Below, one piece after another: positions 1-8,724 of a DNA stretch of 64,000 nucleotides. The notes below the pieces were generated by a model, which saw nothing but the letters and a program-made list of their open reading frames with translations, made no database searches and was not told the DNA's origin. Each line of letters opens with the position of its first letter. The stretch's first letter is position 1. The translations under genes and the position numbers were made by a program. Source of the DNA: Pseudomonadota bacterium (GTDB taxonomy: Bacteria; Pseudomonadota; Gammaproteobacteria; Steroidobacterales; Steroidobacteraceae); assembly GCA_021847105.1 (NCBI GenBank), contig JAJZUT010000001.1, positions 124,001-188,000 on the forward strand, written 5' to 3'.

Positions 1-1
1 G

Positions 2-517
2 GACTTCGCACAGTACGAGGCCGACGTCGATATTCGTTACATCGCCGGCCACGAGCATGTGTCGGCTGCGCTCACCCAGGGCGGACTGCGCCGCTTCGAA
101 GTCGCCCGGCCCGCGGTACTGGCTGTCGCCAGCCCTGCGCTGCTGGCCACCCTGCCAGCGATCAAAGCGGTGAGCGATCTGTTGAGCTTGCCGCTGCTGC
201 ACGAGGAGAGCGACGATCAATGGTACCGGTGGCTGACGGCCTACGGGATGCGAGCGGATCGGCCCATGAGAGGCCCGCGTCTTTGGCCGGCGCAGATCAC
301 TCTAGAGGCCGCTCGCCGCGGCCAGGGTATCGCCCTTGCGAACAGTCTGCTGCTCAGCGAAGACCTCGCCGCCGGTGATCTGGTGGTGGTCTGGCCGCAG
401 GCACCTGTTGCAACCGTGGCGCTGGGCGCGTACGTGTTCACGGCGCGGGCCGATCGGTGGCATACCCATGCGGTGGCGCGCTTTCGCCGCTGGCTGCGCT
501 CGATCACCGCTCCTTGA
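2..517 (+). CDS. LysR-family transcriptional regulator, C-terminal part (cut by window edge)
   Basis: The reading frame is already open at the first bases of the window, so the gene starts upstream and the N-terminal winged helix is missing. The visible 171 residues look like the effector-binding domain of a GcvA-type LysR regulator: the early segment DFAQYEADVDIRYIAG fits the usual 'dF..e.aDvaIRyg.G' block, and the end carries the expected G-x-A-L-A-N and 'FRRWLRS' features. Such proteins bind DNA as tetramers and often control a neighbouring gene. It converges on the PaiB-like gene and the two coding ends overlap by 14 bp. The effector and target cannot be told from the fragment. Confidence 0.85.
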   Translation, partial: DFAQYEADVDIRYIAGHEHVSAALTQGGLRRFEVARPAVLAVASPALLATLPAIKAVSDLLSLPLLHEESDDQWYRWLTAYGMRADRPMRGPRLWPAQITLEAARRGQGIALANSLLLSEDLAAGDLVVVWPQAPVATVALGAYVFTARADRWHTHAVARFRRWLRSITAP

Positions 518-1136
518 TCGCATTCCGCGTCGCCTCACCGAGCGAATGGGCGCCGCCGCGCGTCAGCGCCTCTGCCAGAGCGACTCGGTCGCGCAGCTCT
601 CGGTTCTGACTGAGCTTGAACTTCCCGACAAGGCGCGTAACGGCGATCTCGATGCCCACGATCGCGCGCAGCATCGCATCGATGTAATCCGGCGGCGCGT
701 CGCTCAGCTTCCACGGGACTGACTGTGTCGACTCGTGTATCTGTGTCAACCGGCCGACCACACCGCGCAGGAAGTCTTGGTCCTCATGAACGGTGATGTT
801 CCCGTAGGCGTGCACGACACGGTAATTCCAGGTTGGTACCTGCCTAGGGAATTCCTGCTTGCTCGGATACCAGTTCGGACTGACATAAGCGTCATCGGCC
901 CGAAAGATCACAAGCACCTCGGCGCCAGCGACGACCTCCCTCCACAGGGGATTTGCGCGTGCCACATGTGCACGCAGCACGCCGTTGCGTCCCGCCCTGC
1001 AGTCCAGCTCGAACGGCAGATGGTTGGCATCAAGGCCCCGGTCGCCATGGGTGATCAGCACGCCGAATGGATGCGCGGCAATGAGCTGACGCAAGACTTC
1101 GGGGTCGGGTACTGAAAAGTGATCGGGTACGTACAT
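504..1136 (-). CDS. PaiB-family FMN-binding negative transcriptional regulator
   Basis: A 210-residue protein that begins MYVPDHF, the typical N-terminus of PaiB/FMN-binding split-barrel proteins, and carries the family block SPNWYPSKQEFPRQVPTWNY at about residues 105-124. Bacillus PaiB is linked to repression of sporulation and protease genes; in proteobacteria the role is mostly unknown, and a flavin-binding regulator or an enzyme of the pyridoxamine oxidase fold are both possible. The length matches the family. It has an ATG start and its 3' end overlaps the convergent LysR gene. No paiA-like acetyltransferase is visible next to it. Confidence 0.88.
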   Translation of the reverse strand: MYVPDHFSVPDPEVLRQLIAAHPFGVLITHGDRGLDANHLPFELDCRAGRNGVLRAHVARANPLWREVVAGAEVLVIFRADDAYVSPNWYPSKQEFPRQVPTWNYRVVHAYGNITVHEDQDFLRGVVGRLTQIHESTQSVPWKLSDAPPDYIDAMLRAIVGIEIAVTRLVGKFKLSQNRELRDRVALAEALTRGGAHSLGEATRNAIKER

Positions 1137-1796
1137 AGTTCGGTTCAGATCGGCATTCTGCGCAACGCTCGGTTACGCTGCCGTGCGTGCGCATTCGAGG
1201 GCCGGGTCTCCGGCGTTCACCAGAGTGTGAGACAGTCCATTCGGTGGTGCAACCATCAGCCGACATTCTCCCGACACGGGATGACACCCCGTTGCGCCTC
1301 GCAGTCACGCTGAGTCCTGCCAACGTCGGCCATTTGCGCGACACAGTCAGCGGTTCTGTACGCCCGGCCAGGCGCCGCAAAACATTCCGCGCAGCCGAGA
1401 CTGCACTTTTACACGGGTCTGTGCGTGCAGCAGCGATTCGAGCGCCATGCCCGTCTTGCTCAGTTGCCCTGCCCGTCGTCGGCGATCCTGGATTGGATAG
1501 CCTATGGTCCGGCACTAGTGTCGATTCGTGTCCGGCTGCGCGCCTCGATTGGCGTCTGAAGCGGGCCATCGGCCCGAGTGGCCTCAGAGCGTTCATCGCA
1601 AGCAAACCGACACAGCCTCAGGTACGCGCTGCGCCCAATGCTGCTGAGCGCGCTGCTTCCGCATCCGCGATCCGGCAGGGATGGATTTCAGGCTCCCGCT
1701 TTCGCCTCGCGCGCCCGCCAGGAATTCACCAGGGTGATGGCGGACCTCAGGTGTCCGCACTCGTTTGAATTGGATGGGCGGCCGCTGGCGGTCTTC
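1137..1796. other. 660-bp stretch without a recognisable gene
   Basis: Several overlapping open frames exist on both strands, but their translations are arginine- and serine-rich with no family-like motif, as expected of chance frames in GC-rich DNA. The only structure I see is a short inverted repeat at 1740-1758 (GCGGAC, 7-nt loop, GTCCGC), about 40 bp past the gabD stop, which could act as a weak terminator for gabTD; there is no U-tract. Confidence 0.5.
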
Positions 1797-3248
1797 CTAA
1801 ACCGCCAGACACAAGTACTTCAGCTCGGTGTATTCGTGTATCCCATGACGTGATCCCTCGCGTCCGATGCCCGATTCCTTGATGCCTCCGAACGGAGCGA
1901 CCTCGGTGGAGATCAGGCCGGTATTCAGTCCGACCATGCCATATTCCAGCGCTTCAGCCACTCGCCAGGCACGCGACAGATCTCGAGTGTAAAAGTAAGC
2001 TGCAAGACCGAATTCGGTGTCATTGGCCATGCGGATGGCCTCCTGTTCACTATCGAAGCGAAACAGCGGTGCCACGGGACCAAACGTTTCCTCCTGAGCG
2101 ATCAGCATCTCGCCAGTCACGCCGGTCAACACTGTCGGCTCGAAGAATGTACCGCCGAGCGCATGCGGCTTGCCGCCGAGGACGATGCGAGCACCTTTGC
2201 TTTGCGCGTCCGCGATGTGGCGCTTCACCTTCGTGACGGCCTTGGCGTCGATCAACGGGCCCTGATCGGCAGGTCCCGCCAGTCCGTCGCCGACGCGGAG
2301 AGCTTTTACTGCCCGTACGAGCTTGGCGGTGAATGCGTCGTAAATCCCGGACTGCACCAGCATTCGGTTGGTGCACACGCACGTCTGGCCCGCATTGCGA
2401 TATTTGCTGGCCACAGCACCGGCAACGGCGGCGTCGAGATCTGCATCGTCGAAGACGATGAAAGGGGCATTGCCGCCGAGTTCCAACGAAACTTTTTTCA
2501 CCGTACCCGCACATTGCGCCATGAGCGTCTTGCCGACCGCCGTGGACCCGGTGAAGGAGAGTTTCCGGACCCTGGGGTTCTCGGTCAGTTCCAGGCCGAT
2601 GGCGTGCGCATCGAGACCGGTGACGATGTTGAACACCCCTGGCGGCAAGCCGGCTCGTGCCGCCAGTTCAGCCAGCGCCAGAGCGGAGTACGGCGTCTGG
2701 ATTGCCGGCTTGCAGATGAAAGTGCAGCCTGCAGCCAGCGCTGGGGCCGCCTTGCGCGTGATCATGGCCGCGGGAAAATTCCATGGCGTGATCGCGCCGA
2801 CCACACCCACGGGCTGGCGCATCACCAAAATGCGCCGGTCGGCCTGGTGCGCGGGAATGAGCTCGCCGTACAGGCGCCGGCCCTCCTCGGCAAACCACTC
2901 GATGAACGAAGCGGCATAGGCGATTTCCCCCCGGGCCTCCGCCAGCGGTTTGCCCTGCTCGGCAGTCATCAAAATCGCCAGATCGTCCTGATGTTGCATC
3001 AGTAGCCCGTACCAGCGGCGCAGCAGAGTGGCGCGTTCCTGCGCCGTTCTACCGGCCCATTCCGGGAAGGCGGCATGCGCCGCGGCAATCGCCCGCTGCG
3101 TCTCGGTGGCACCTAGATTCGGCACGGTGCCCAGCCGCTCGCCGGTGGCAGGATTGCGCACGTCGACGACCGTTGCATCGTCTGCCGCAACCCAGCACCC
3201 ACCGATATAGGCGTGTGCTCTCAGCAATTCGGGGTCACTCAGATTCAT
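1797..3248 (-). CDS. gabD: NAD(P)-dependent succinate-semialdehyde dehydrogenase
   Basis: Converts succinic semialdehyde to succinate, the last step of GABA breakdown into the TCA cycle; cytosolic. It is a full-length aldehyde dehydrogenase of 483 residues from the ATG at 3248. ALDH landmarks are present: ITPWNFP, the FTGSTAVGK nucleotide-fold motif, the general-base Glu in LELGGN (about residue 256) and the nucleophile Cys in GQTCVCTNR (about 290). The ATG at 3248 overlaps the gabT stop by 4 bp (ATGA), which suggests translational coupling; a GTG two codons upstream is an alternative start. Assignment to SSADH rather than another ALDH rests on family resemblance and on its gabT partner. Confidence 0.93.
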   Translation of the reverse strand: MNLSDPELLRAHAYIGGCWVAADDATVVDVRNPATGERLGTVPNLGATETQRAIAAAHAAFPEWAGRTAQERATLLRRWYGLLMQHQDDLAILMTAEQGKPLAEARGEIAYAASFIEWFAEEGRRLYGELIPAHQADRRILVMRQPVGVVGAITPWNFPAAMITRKAAPALAAGCTFICKPAIQTPYSALALAELAARAGLPPGVFNIVTGLDAHAIGLELTENPRVRKLSFTGSTAVGKTLMAQCAGTVKKVSLELGGNAPFIVFDDADLDAAVAGAVASKYRNAGQTCVCTNRMLVQSGIYDAFTAKLVRAVKALRVGDGLAGPADQGPLIDAKAVTKVKRHIADAQSKGARIVLGGKPHALGGTFFEPTVLTGVTGEMLIAQEETFGPVAPLFRFDSEQEAIRMANDTEFGLAAYFYTRDLSRAWRVAEALEYGMVGLNTGLISTEVAPFGGIKESGIGREGSRHGIHEYTELKYLCLAV

Positions 3249-4525
3249 GCGCACAGCGCCCGCTCGAGCCGGTCCAGGCCCTCATCCAGCGTCCTGTCCG
3301 AGATCGTAAGCGGCACCAGGATGCGGATCGTCTCGCCCTGCGTACCACAGGTCAGCAGGACCAATCCCTCCTCCAGCGCCCGCTGCGTGACGCGCTTCGC
3401 GCCCGGGCCATCCGGTTCACCATCAGGGCTCTTCAGGATGTCGAAGCCGATCATTGCACCGAGGCCGCGCAGATTGCCCATCACGACACCCGCCCGTCCT
3501 GCCTGGGCCTCGAGCCGCTCGCGGATACGCCCGCCAATCACGGCGGCACGGTCGAGCAGCTTTTCTTCTTCCATGACATCCAGCACCGCAAGCGCCGCGG
3601 CGCAGCCGATCGGAGATCCGCCGTAGGTGCCCCCCAGACCCCCGGGCTCCACTGCATCCATGACGGCGGCGCGCCCGACCACAGCCGAGAGCGGGAATCC
3701 GCCCGCGAGTGACTTCGCGAGCGTCACCAGATCGGGCTGCACGCCGGAATGCTCGATCGCGAACATTCGGCCGGTACGGCCGTAGCCGGACTGAACTTCA
3801 TCGGCGATCAGCAGAATCCCGTGGGCGTCACATGTGCGGCGCAGGGCCTGCAGCAGCTCAGTCGGGGCGACATTGAACCCCCCCTCGCCCTGAACCGGCT
3901 CGATGATGATCGCGGCCACGCGATTCGGCTCCACATCGCTGCGCAGCAGCAGATCGAGCGCTCGCAAGCTGTCCGCGACACTGATGCCGCGATGGGCGAC
4001 TGGGAACGGAATCCGGAACACTCCCGGGAGCGCCGCATCGATGCCGTGTTTGTAGGGCTGAGCGCGGCCAGTCAACGCCATGCCCAGGCTGCTGCGTCCG
4101 TGGAAGGCGCCGCTGAACGCGATGACTGCGGCCCGGCCGGTCGCAATGCGCGCGATCTTGACGGCCGCCTCGACCGCTTCGACGCCGGTGGTGAGCAGAA
4201 GGCTCTTCGCCGGTCCGCTGACGGGCGCCATGGCATTCAGCCGCTCGGCCAGGCGGATGTAGGGCTCATAGGCCATCACCTGGAAGGCGCTGTGTGTAAA
4301 GCACTGCAGCTGCTCAGCGACCGCAGCCATGATCCGCGGATGGCGGTGCCCGGTCGCCAGCACACCGATTCCGCCGGCGAAATCCACATAGCGCCGGCCG
4401 AGCGTGTCCCAGATCTCGGCGTTTAGAGCCCGTCCCGCAAATGCAGGGGTGGAACTGGCAACGCCGCGTGCCACGGCCTGGGCGCGGCGGGCCGTCAACG
4501 CCTGATCAATGGTCACGGTATTCAT
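3245..4525 (-). CDS. gabT: 4-aminobutyrate aminotransferase (class III PLP aminotransferase)
   Basis: Transfers the amino group of GABA to 2-oxoglutarate to give succinic semialdehyde, which the downstream gabD product oxidises. The 426-residue protein has class III aminotransferase hallmarks: FSGAFHGRS at about 137-145, IIIEPVQGEGG at about 206-216, the PLP-nitrogen Asp in ADEVQSGYGRTG (Asp242) and the Schiff-base Lys in TLAKSLAGGFP (Lys271). The cofactor-phosphate motif reads TTGVEAVEAAVKIAR, with Val where Ala or Ser is usual. It is the first gene of a two-gene operon with gabD. No GABA permease or GabR/GabC regulator is adjacent, so substrate entry must be encoded elsewhere. Confidence 0.93.
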   Translation of the reverse strand: MNTVTIDQALTARRAQAVARGVASSTPAFAGRALNAEIWDTLGRRYVDFAGGIGVLATGHRHPRIMAAVAEQLQCFTHSAFQVMAYEPYIRLAERLNAMAPVSGPAKSLLLTTGVEAVEAAVKIARIATGRAAVIAFSGAFHGRSSLGMALTGRAQPYKHGIDAALPGVFRIPFPVAHRGISVADSLRALDLLLRSDVEPNRVAAIIIEPVQGEGGFNVAPTELLQALRRTCDAHGILLIADEVQSGYGRTGRMFAIEHSGVQPDLVTLAKSLAGGFPLSAVVGRAAVMDAVEPGGLGGTYGGSPIGCAAALAVLDVMEEEKLLDRAAVIGGRIRERLEAQAGRAGVVMGNLRGLGAMIGFDILKSPDGEPDGPGAKRVTQRALEEGLVLLTCGTQGETIRILVPLTISDRTLDEGLDRLERALCA

Positions 4526-4840
4526 GAGGCATTCCTGACAGTCGGGTCTCGAGTCTCACACGCAGCGCCACGCGTGAGGAGGTGCCTGCGGTGCCCGGTT
4601 TGGTGCCTTCTGCGCACCACTTTGGCAACCCTCCGAACGGGTACTCATGGCCGGACTCTCGGGAACCTCGCCCCCGGTTTGGCTTTTTCCGTCGGGCATA
4701 CACCGACCCTCGTGTCTGCCAATGAGGGAACCGGTATGCTTCACAGTAGCCGAGCGTGATCGTCTCGCCATCTTGAGCTTGTCCGGGTACTCGGAGCGGC
4801 CTGTCGGACAGAGCGAGGAACCGCTGCGATTACCCAACCG
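4526..4840. other. Intergenic region upstream of gabT, no gene recognised
   Basis: This stretch separates gabT, read leftward, from a doubtful small ORF read rightward. It must hold the gabTD promoter, but I could not find a convincing -35/-10 pair or operator on the minus strand. Open frames here lack family-like features. Confidence 0.4.
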
Positions 4841-5164
4841 TTGGATTCCAAGCGCCTGCGGGTACTGCCTGAAGGCCGCTTCTACGAGTGGCGCTGCGGC
4901 GTCATCCGCTGGCCACTCGAACCGCTCGCTGAGGACCCCTGCCTCACGCTTTGGATCACCGTCGATCGCCGCTTCAGATCCCCGGAAGCGATGGGCTGGC
5001 ACGTTCGGCTCGACGTATTCCCGCGAATCCTTGCCGGCCACTCAGTGGGGCGCATCGTTGGCGCCGGGACAATGCGCTTCAGTGGCCGGCAACGGCTGAA
5101 CACCGAAGATGCAAAGCATTTTGGCTTCGAGCCCCCACCTGACAGCGACTGGAAAATGCCGTGA
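4841..5164 (+). CDS. Hypothetical protein, 107 residues (doubtful)
   Basis: I do not recognise a family. The frame starts with TTG, has no close Shine-Dalgarno (GAGGAA lies about 20 nt upstream) and ends in a TGA that overlaps the GTG start of the next gene (GTGA at 5161-5164), an arrangement typical of coupled genes. The protein is rich in Trp and Arg (for example FYEWRCGVIRWP) and has no signal peptide or membrane segment. The stop/start overlap is the main argument for it; the rare start codon and competing open frames on the minus strand argue against it. Confidence 0.3.
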   Translation: MDSKRLRVLPEGRFYEWRCGVIRWPLEPLAEDPCLTLWITVDRRFRSPEAMGWHVRLDVFPRILAGHSVGRIVGAGTMRFSGRQRLNTEDAKHFGFEPPPDSDWKMP

Positions 5165-5796
5165 GCCGCAGAAATCCCGCGGTCGATTGGTACTTCGAAA
5201 AGGATACGCCCTGGAAGGACGCTTACCGGAAACTGCGCGCGATCATGCTCGATGCCGACCTCACGGAGGAGTTGAAATGGGGCTGTCCGTGCTACACATT
5301 GAACGGCAAGAATGTGACGCTGATTCACGGGTTCAAGGCGTATTGCGCACTACTGTTCCACAAGGGCGCCCTGCTGAAGGACGAAAATCACATTCTGATT
5401 CAACAGACAAAGAGCGTGCAGGCGGCTCGGCAGATACGATTCGGCAGTGCGCATGAAGTCGACAGACTATCGCATCTGCTGTCGGCCTATGTCGAACAGG
5501 CCATGCAGATCGAGAGGGCCGGCCTGAAGGTGCCATTGAAGAAAACTTCTGAATTCAAGGTACCGGAAGAGTTCGCGCACCGATTGAACGACTCACCAGC
5601 ACTGAGAGAATCATTCGAAGCACTGACACAGGGCCGACAACGAGCCTACCTTTTGTATTTCTCTTCGGCCAAACAGACCGAAACGCGCGACCGCAGAATC
5701 ACCAATTGCATCCCGCGGATCATGGCGCTGAAGGGCCTGGATGATGTAAGAGAGTCGCGCGTCGCCGTCCCTGCCCGTCGCCCACGGCGCTCATAG
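5161..5796 (+). CDS. YdeI/OmpD-associated family protein (DUF1801 plus OmdA-type domain)
   Basis: A 211-residue cytosolic protein. Residues about 15-110 match the DUF1801/YdhG-like fold, with the characteristic segments EELKWGCPCYTLNGKNV and FKAYCALLFHKGALLKD. Residues about 150-200 carry the YdeI/OmdA-type tail: a helical segment with QGRQRAYLLYFSSAKQTETR followed by basic residues. Bacillus YdeI and Salmonella OmdA are linked to stress or peptide resistance, but the biochemical role is unknown. The start is a GTG overlapping the stop of the preceding small frame. No operon partner of known function. Confidence 0.8.
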   Translation: MSRRNPAVDWYFEKDTPWKDAYRKLRAIMLDADLTEELKWGCPCYTLNGKNVTLIHGFKAYCALLFHKGALLKDENHILIQQTKSVQAARQIRFGSAHEVDRLSHLLSAYVEQAMQIERAGLKVPLKKTSEFKVPEEFAHRLNDSPALRESFEALTQGRQRAYLLYFSSAKQTETRDRRITNCIPRIMALKGLDDVRESRVAVPARRPRRS

Positions 5797-6276
5797 CCCA
5801 TCCACGGGGCATACCCCAGGAAATAGCGCTCGGCCAACGCGTCGTGCCATTCGTGCTGAAATCTCGGCAGTCGATTGGAGTTCCCTCGCACCCCATTCTA
5901 GGCAGAGACCACCGCCGCTTCTTGCTGGTAATCGCCAAGAGGGCGGCCATCGGCCCATGGCGCACGAGGAGATCACAAAGTCCGTGGACCTGCGGTTGTA
6001 CGGCGACAAGAAGCTCTATCGCAGCGGCAAGTCGCGCGCGCCGTCGAGAGACGCTCCGCACCGCGCGCGTCGTTCACTCGTTTTTCAAGCGAAATTGGAG
6101 ATTCCGGGAGAATCACGTGGAGTCGCTCTTGACTACAGGCGAGCGTGAATAGAGGTCAACCTCTAGTCTAGGATAGGCGGTAGGAGTTCAAGATTATCCC
6201 CGTTGAATATGATCCCCTGGTATGGACCCGAAAATTTGAACGGCTTTTTGCGGCCGGACAGTTGACGCGCTGCCGG

Positions 6277-6357
6277 TTAGGCGGCAGCCGCGAACGTCAT
6301 GGCGTTGATGTCCACAATATCGGGCGCGTGCCGGTCAAGCGCTCTCGTTTCTGCTGT
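6277..6357 (-). pseudogene. Possible 3' scrap of a mobile-element ORF
   Basis: On the minus strand an open stretch, cut off upstream by an in-frame TAG at 6358-6360, reads TAETRALDRHAPDIVDINAM then TFAAAA and stops. It has the look of the C-terminal end of a real protein, with balanced composition unlike the arginine-rich chance frames nearby. It lies about 45 bp from three direct repeats of the kind found at insertion-sequence ends. I cannot name the family, and calling it a transposase remnant is inference. Confidence 0.25.
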
Positions 6358-6401
6358 CTAGCCGAAAAGGCCTTATACATAGGCAACGACTTCGTTTCCG
6401 A

Positions 6402-6460
6402 GGTAAAGACTTTAATCCCTGGGGTAATGACTTTAATTTTGGAGTAAAGACTTTAGTTCG
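6402..6460. repeat. Three tandem-spaced direct repeats, consensus GTAAWGACTTTAATYY
   Basis: Three 18-bp copies begin at 6402 (GGTAAAGACTTTAATCCC), 6423 (GGTAATGACTTTAATTTT) and 6443 (AGTAAAGACTTTAGTTCG). The core GTAAnGACTTTA recurs at 21- and 20-bp intervals, about two helical turns. The repeats are AT-rich in a GC-rich setting. Spaced terminal repeats of this sort occur at the ends of some insertion sequences (IS21-type elements are one example) where transposase binds; they could equally be a regulator-binding array. No intact mobile gene is adjacent. Confidence 0.75.
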
Positions 6461-6492
6461 GCCGCACATCTTGTCTTTTTCTATCTACCGCT

Positions 6493-8325
6493 CTACTCGA
6501 CGGTCACGCTCTTGGCGAGGTTGCGGGGCTGATCGACGTCGGTGCCCTTGAGAATCGCCACGTGGTAGGCGAGCAATTGCAGCGGAATGGTGTATACAGC
6601 CGGCGCCTGGAAGTACGTCACGTGTTTTGGCATCTCAATGACTGTCACACCATCGCTGGGCTGCAGACCCGATTCCGGGTCAGCGAACACAATGAGTTCG
6701 CCGCCTCGGGCACGCACTTCCATCAGGTTGGACTTCAACTTCTCCAGCAGATCGTTGTTCGGCGCGACCGCAATCACCGGCATGTCGGCATCCACGAGCG
6801 CGAGCGGACCATGCTTGAGCTCACCGGCTGGGTAGCTCTCGGCGTGGATATAGGAGATTTCCTTCAGCTTCAATGCGCCTTCCATGGCGATCGGATACAG
6901 GGCGCCGCGACCGAGGAACAACGTGTGGTGCTTGTCGGCGAAACGCTCCGCCAGCCGATGGATCACCGGATCGAGGGTGAGCGCTTTTTCAATAAGCCCT
7001 GGCAGTTCGATCAGACGCGTCACGAGTCCCTGCTCTCGCTCAGGATCGCCGCCGTGATGGCGTGCGAGCGCAACGGTAAGCATGGCGAGCGCGGTGAGCT
7101 GAGTGGTGAAGGCCTTGGTCGAGGCGACGCCGATTTCCGGACCCGCACGCGTCAGCATCACCAGTTCCGATTCGCGCACTAGCGAGCTTTCCGGGACGTT
7201 GCAGATGGCAAGCGTCGAGAGGTAGCCGGATTGTTTCGCCAGTCGCAATGCGGCCAGGGTGTCAGCCGTCTCGCCGGACTGGGAGATGGTAACGAACAGC
7301 GAGTCGGATGGGACCAGCGGGTTGCGGTAGCGATACTCGCTAGCGATGTCGACGGCACACGGAATCCGGCAGATCTGCTCGATGAAGTATCGCGCAACGG
7401 TGGCTGCGTGATAGCTGGTGCCACAGGCCACGATGTGGACAGCGGCGGTGCGCTTGAACACCGCTGTGGCGGCCGGCCCGAAGGCGGCCTCCAACAAACG
7501 GCCTTGTGCCACCCGCTCCGCGAGCGTTTCAGCAATCGCGCGCGGCTGCTCATGGATCTCTTTGAGCATGAAGTGGCGGAACGGGCCTTTGTCGGCCGCA
7601 TCCGCGCTGAGTTCGCTCTCCCGTGCAGGCCGCTCGACTGCCTCGCCATCGGGTCCGACGATGTGCACGGACTGGCGGCGGATTTCTGCGACGTCGCCCT
7701 CCTCCAGGAACATGAACCGGCGCGTGACCGGCAGCAATGCCGCGACGTCAGAGGCGACGAAGTTCTCCGCGACACCGAGACCGATCACCACCGGGCAGCC
7801 CTGGCGCGCCACCACGATCCGGTCGGGGTCCTGCTCGCTGATCACGGCGAGCGCATACGCACCATGTAATTCCGTGACCGTGGCGCGCACCGCCTTGAAC
7901 AGGTCGGGTTCGCTCTGCAGGTGGAAGTGGATGCGGTGGGCGACGACTTCGGTATCTGTTTCCGAAGTGAATTGGTATCCACGGCCCTCGAGATCGGCGC
8001 GCAACGCTTCGTGGTTCTCGATGATGCCATTGTGGACGATCGCGAGGCCTTCGAGGGAGACATGCGGATGCGCGTTGCGTTCGCTTGGCACACCGTGCGT
8101 AGCCCAGCGCGTATGGGCAATTCCGGCGGCGCCCGCAACCGGCGTGGCGCGGAGTGCCTCTTCGAGCTTCTTCACCTTGCCGACCGTACGCAATCGCGCG
8201 AGCTTGCCGGTATCGATGACCGCGAGGCCCGCGGAGTCGTAGCCGCGGTACTCGAGACGACGGAGGCCCTCGATCAGGACCGGGACAATATTGCGCTCGG
8301 CAATCGCGCCGACGATTCCGCACAT
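6493..8325 (-). CDS. glmS: Glutamine--fructose-6-phosphate aminotransferase (isomerizing)
   Basis: Makes glucosamine-6-phosphate from fructose-6-phosphate and glutamine, the entry step to UDP-GlcNAc for peptidoglycan and LPS. The 610-residue length is typical. It begins MCGIVGA, with the Cys2 glutaminase nucleophile and the Ntn-amidotransferase motif [12 protein letters not shown]. The two SIS isomerase domains follow: CGTSYHAA at about 300, [10 protein letters not shown] at about 347 and [12 protein letters not shown] at about 490. It ends LAKSVTVE as expected. In many gammaproteobacteria glmS directly follows glmU; here an oppositely oriented CHAD gene separates them. No glmS ribozyme-like element was recognised upstream. 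Confidence 0.97.
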   Translation of the reverse strand: MCGIVGAIAERNIVPVLIEGLRRLEYRGYDSAGLAVIDTGKLARLRTVGKVKKLEEALRATPVAGAAGIAHTRWATHGVPSERNAHPHVSLEGLAIVHNGIIENHEALRADLEGRGYQFTSETDTEVVAHRIHFHLQSEPDLFKAVRATVTELHGAYALAVISEQDPDRIVVARQGCPVVIGLGVAENFVASDVAALLPVTRRFMFLEEGDVAEIRRQSVHIVGPDGEAVERPARESELSADAADKGPFRHFMLKEIHEQPRAIAETLAERVAQGRLLEAAFGPAATAVFKRTAAVHIVACGTSYHAATVARYFIEQICRIPCAVDIASEYRYRNPLVPSDSLFVTISQSGETADTLAALRLAKQSGYLSTLAICNVPESSLVRESELVMLTRAGPEIGVASTKAFTTQLTALAMLTVALARHHGGDPEREQGLVTRLIELPGLIEKALTLDPVIHRLAERFADKHHTLFLGRGALYPIAMEGALKLKEISYIHAESYPAGELKHGPLALVDADMPVIAVAPNNDLLEKLKSNLMEVRARGGELIVFADPESGLQPSDGVTVIEMPKHVTYFQAPAVYTIPLQLLAYHVAILKGTDVDQPRNLAKSVTVE

Positions 8326-8724
8326 GGCTCAGACCTTGGCTAGCCGAAGGGGGGCACAGTTTGCCTCAAGAACCGCTGCCGCGGCAGGAACGGTGCACAG
8401 TTCGAGCAGGAAGCGGAGTCTTGGCGGGCACGAGCCGGCCCGGCGCCCGCTGCTCCAGCGGGGGTGCCGCGGAGTTCGTGGCAGCCGCACACCCCTGCTG
8501 TGCGGCCACGCGGACCCTACTCTGCCAATCCCAGCATACGGCGGCGATCGCAGGTCGACGCATGCACCAGGAGGGCCGCCCGACCGGTCCGGTTCTCGGC
8601 CGCGCGGGGTGCGCGCCAGTGACCACGTTCACTGCAACTGGTTGATCGGACTGGGCAGACCGCGCGGCAGCGCTCCCCGTGGACCGGCCTGTGACGGTGA
8701 TTGCGGATATGGCGCAATGGCACG
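8326..8724. other. 399-bp divergent intergenic region, nothing recognised
   Basis: It separates glmS, read leftward, from the CHAD gene, read rightward, so both promoters must lie here. I see no clear sigma-70 pair, ribozyme, small RNA or terminator. Open frames within it are GC-driven and lack family features. Confidence 0.4.

Larger units (their letters stand above)
5797..6492. other. 696-bp gene-poor region with repeat and possible mobile-element scraps
   Basis: No complete gene is convincing here. Base composition falls locally, especially at 6150-6490, compared with its neighbours. The region holds a 26-codon minus-strand reading-frame end (6277-6357) and three near-identical direct repeats (6402-6460), listed separately. 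Together they suggest the worn remains of an inserted element downstream of glmS. Minus-strand frames at 5800-5890 (for example EWHDALAERYFLGYAPWMGYERR) look protein-like but run antisense into the YdeI-like gene and are not called. Confidence 0.5.

Noticed and set aside
8326..8724. glmS ribozyme or small RNA upstream of glmS
   Set aside because: No pattern resembling the ribozyme core was seen; that element is mainly known from Gram-positive bacteria.
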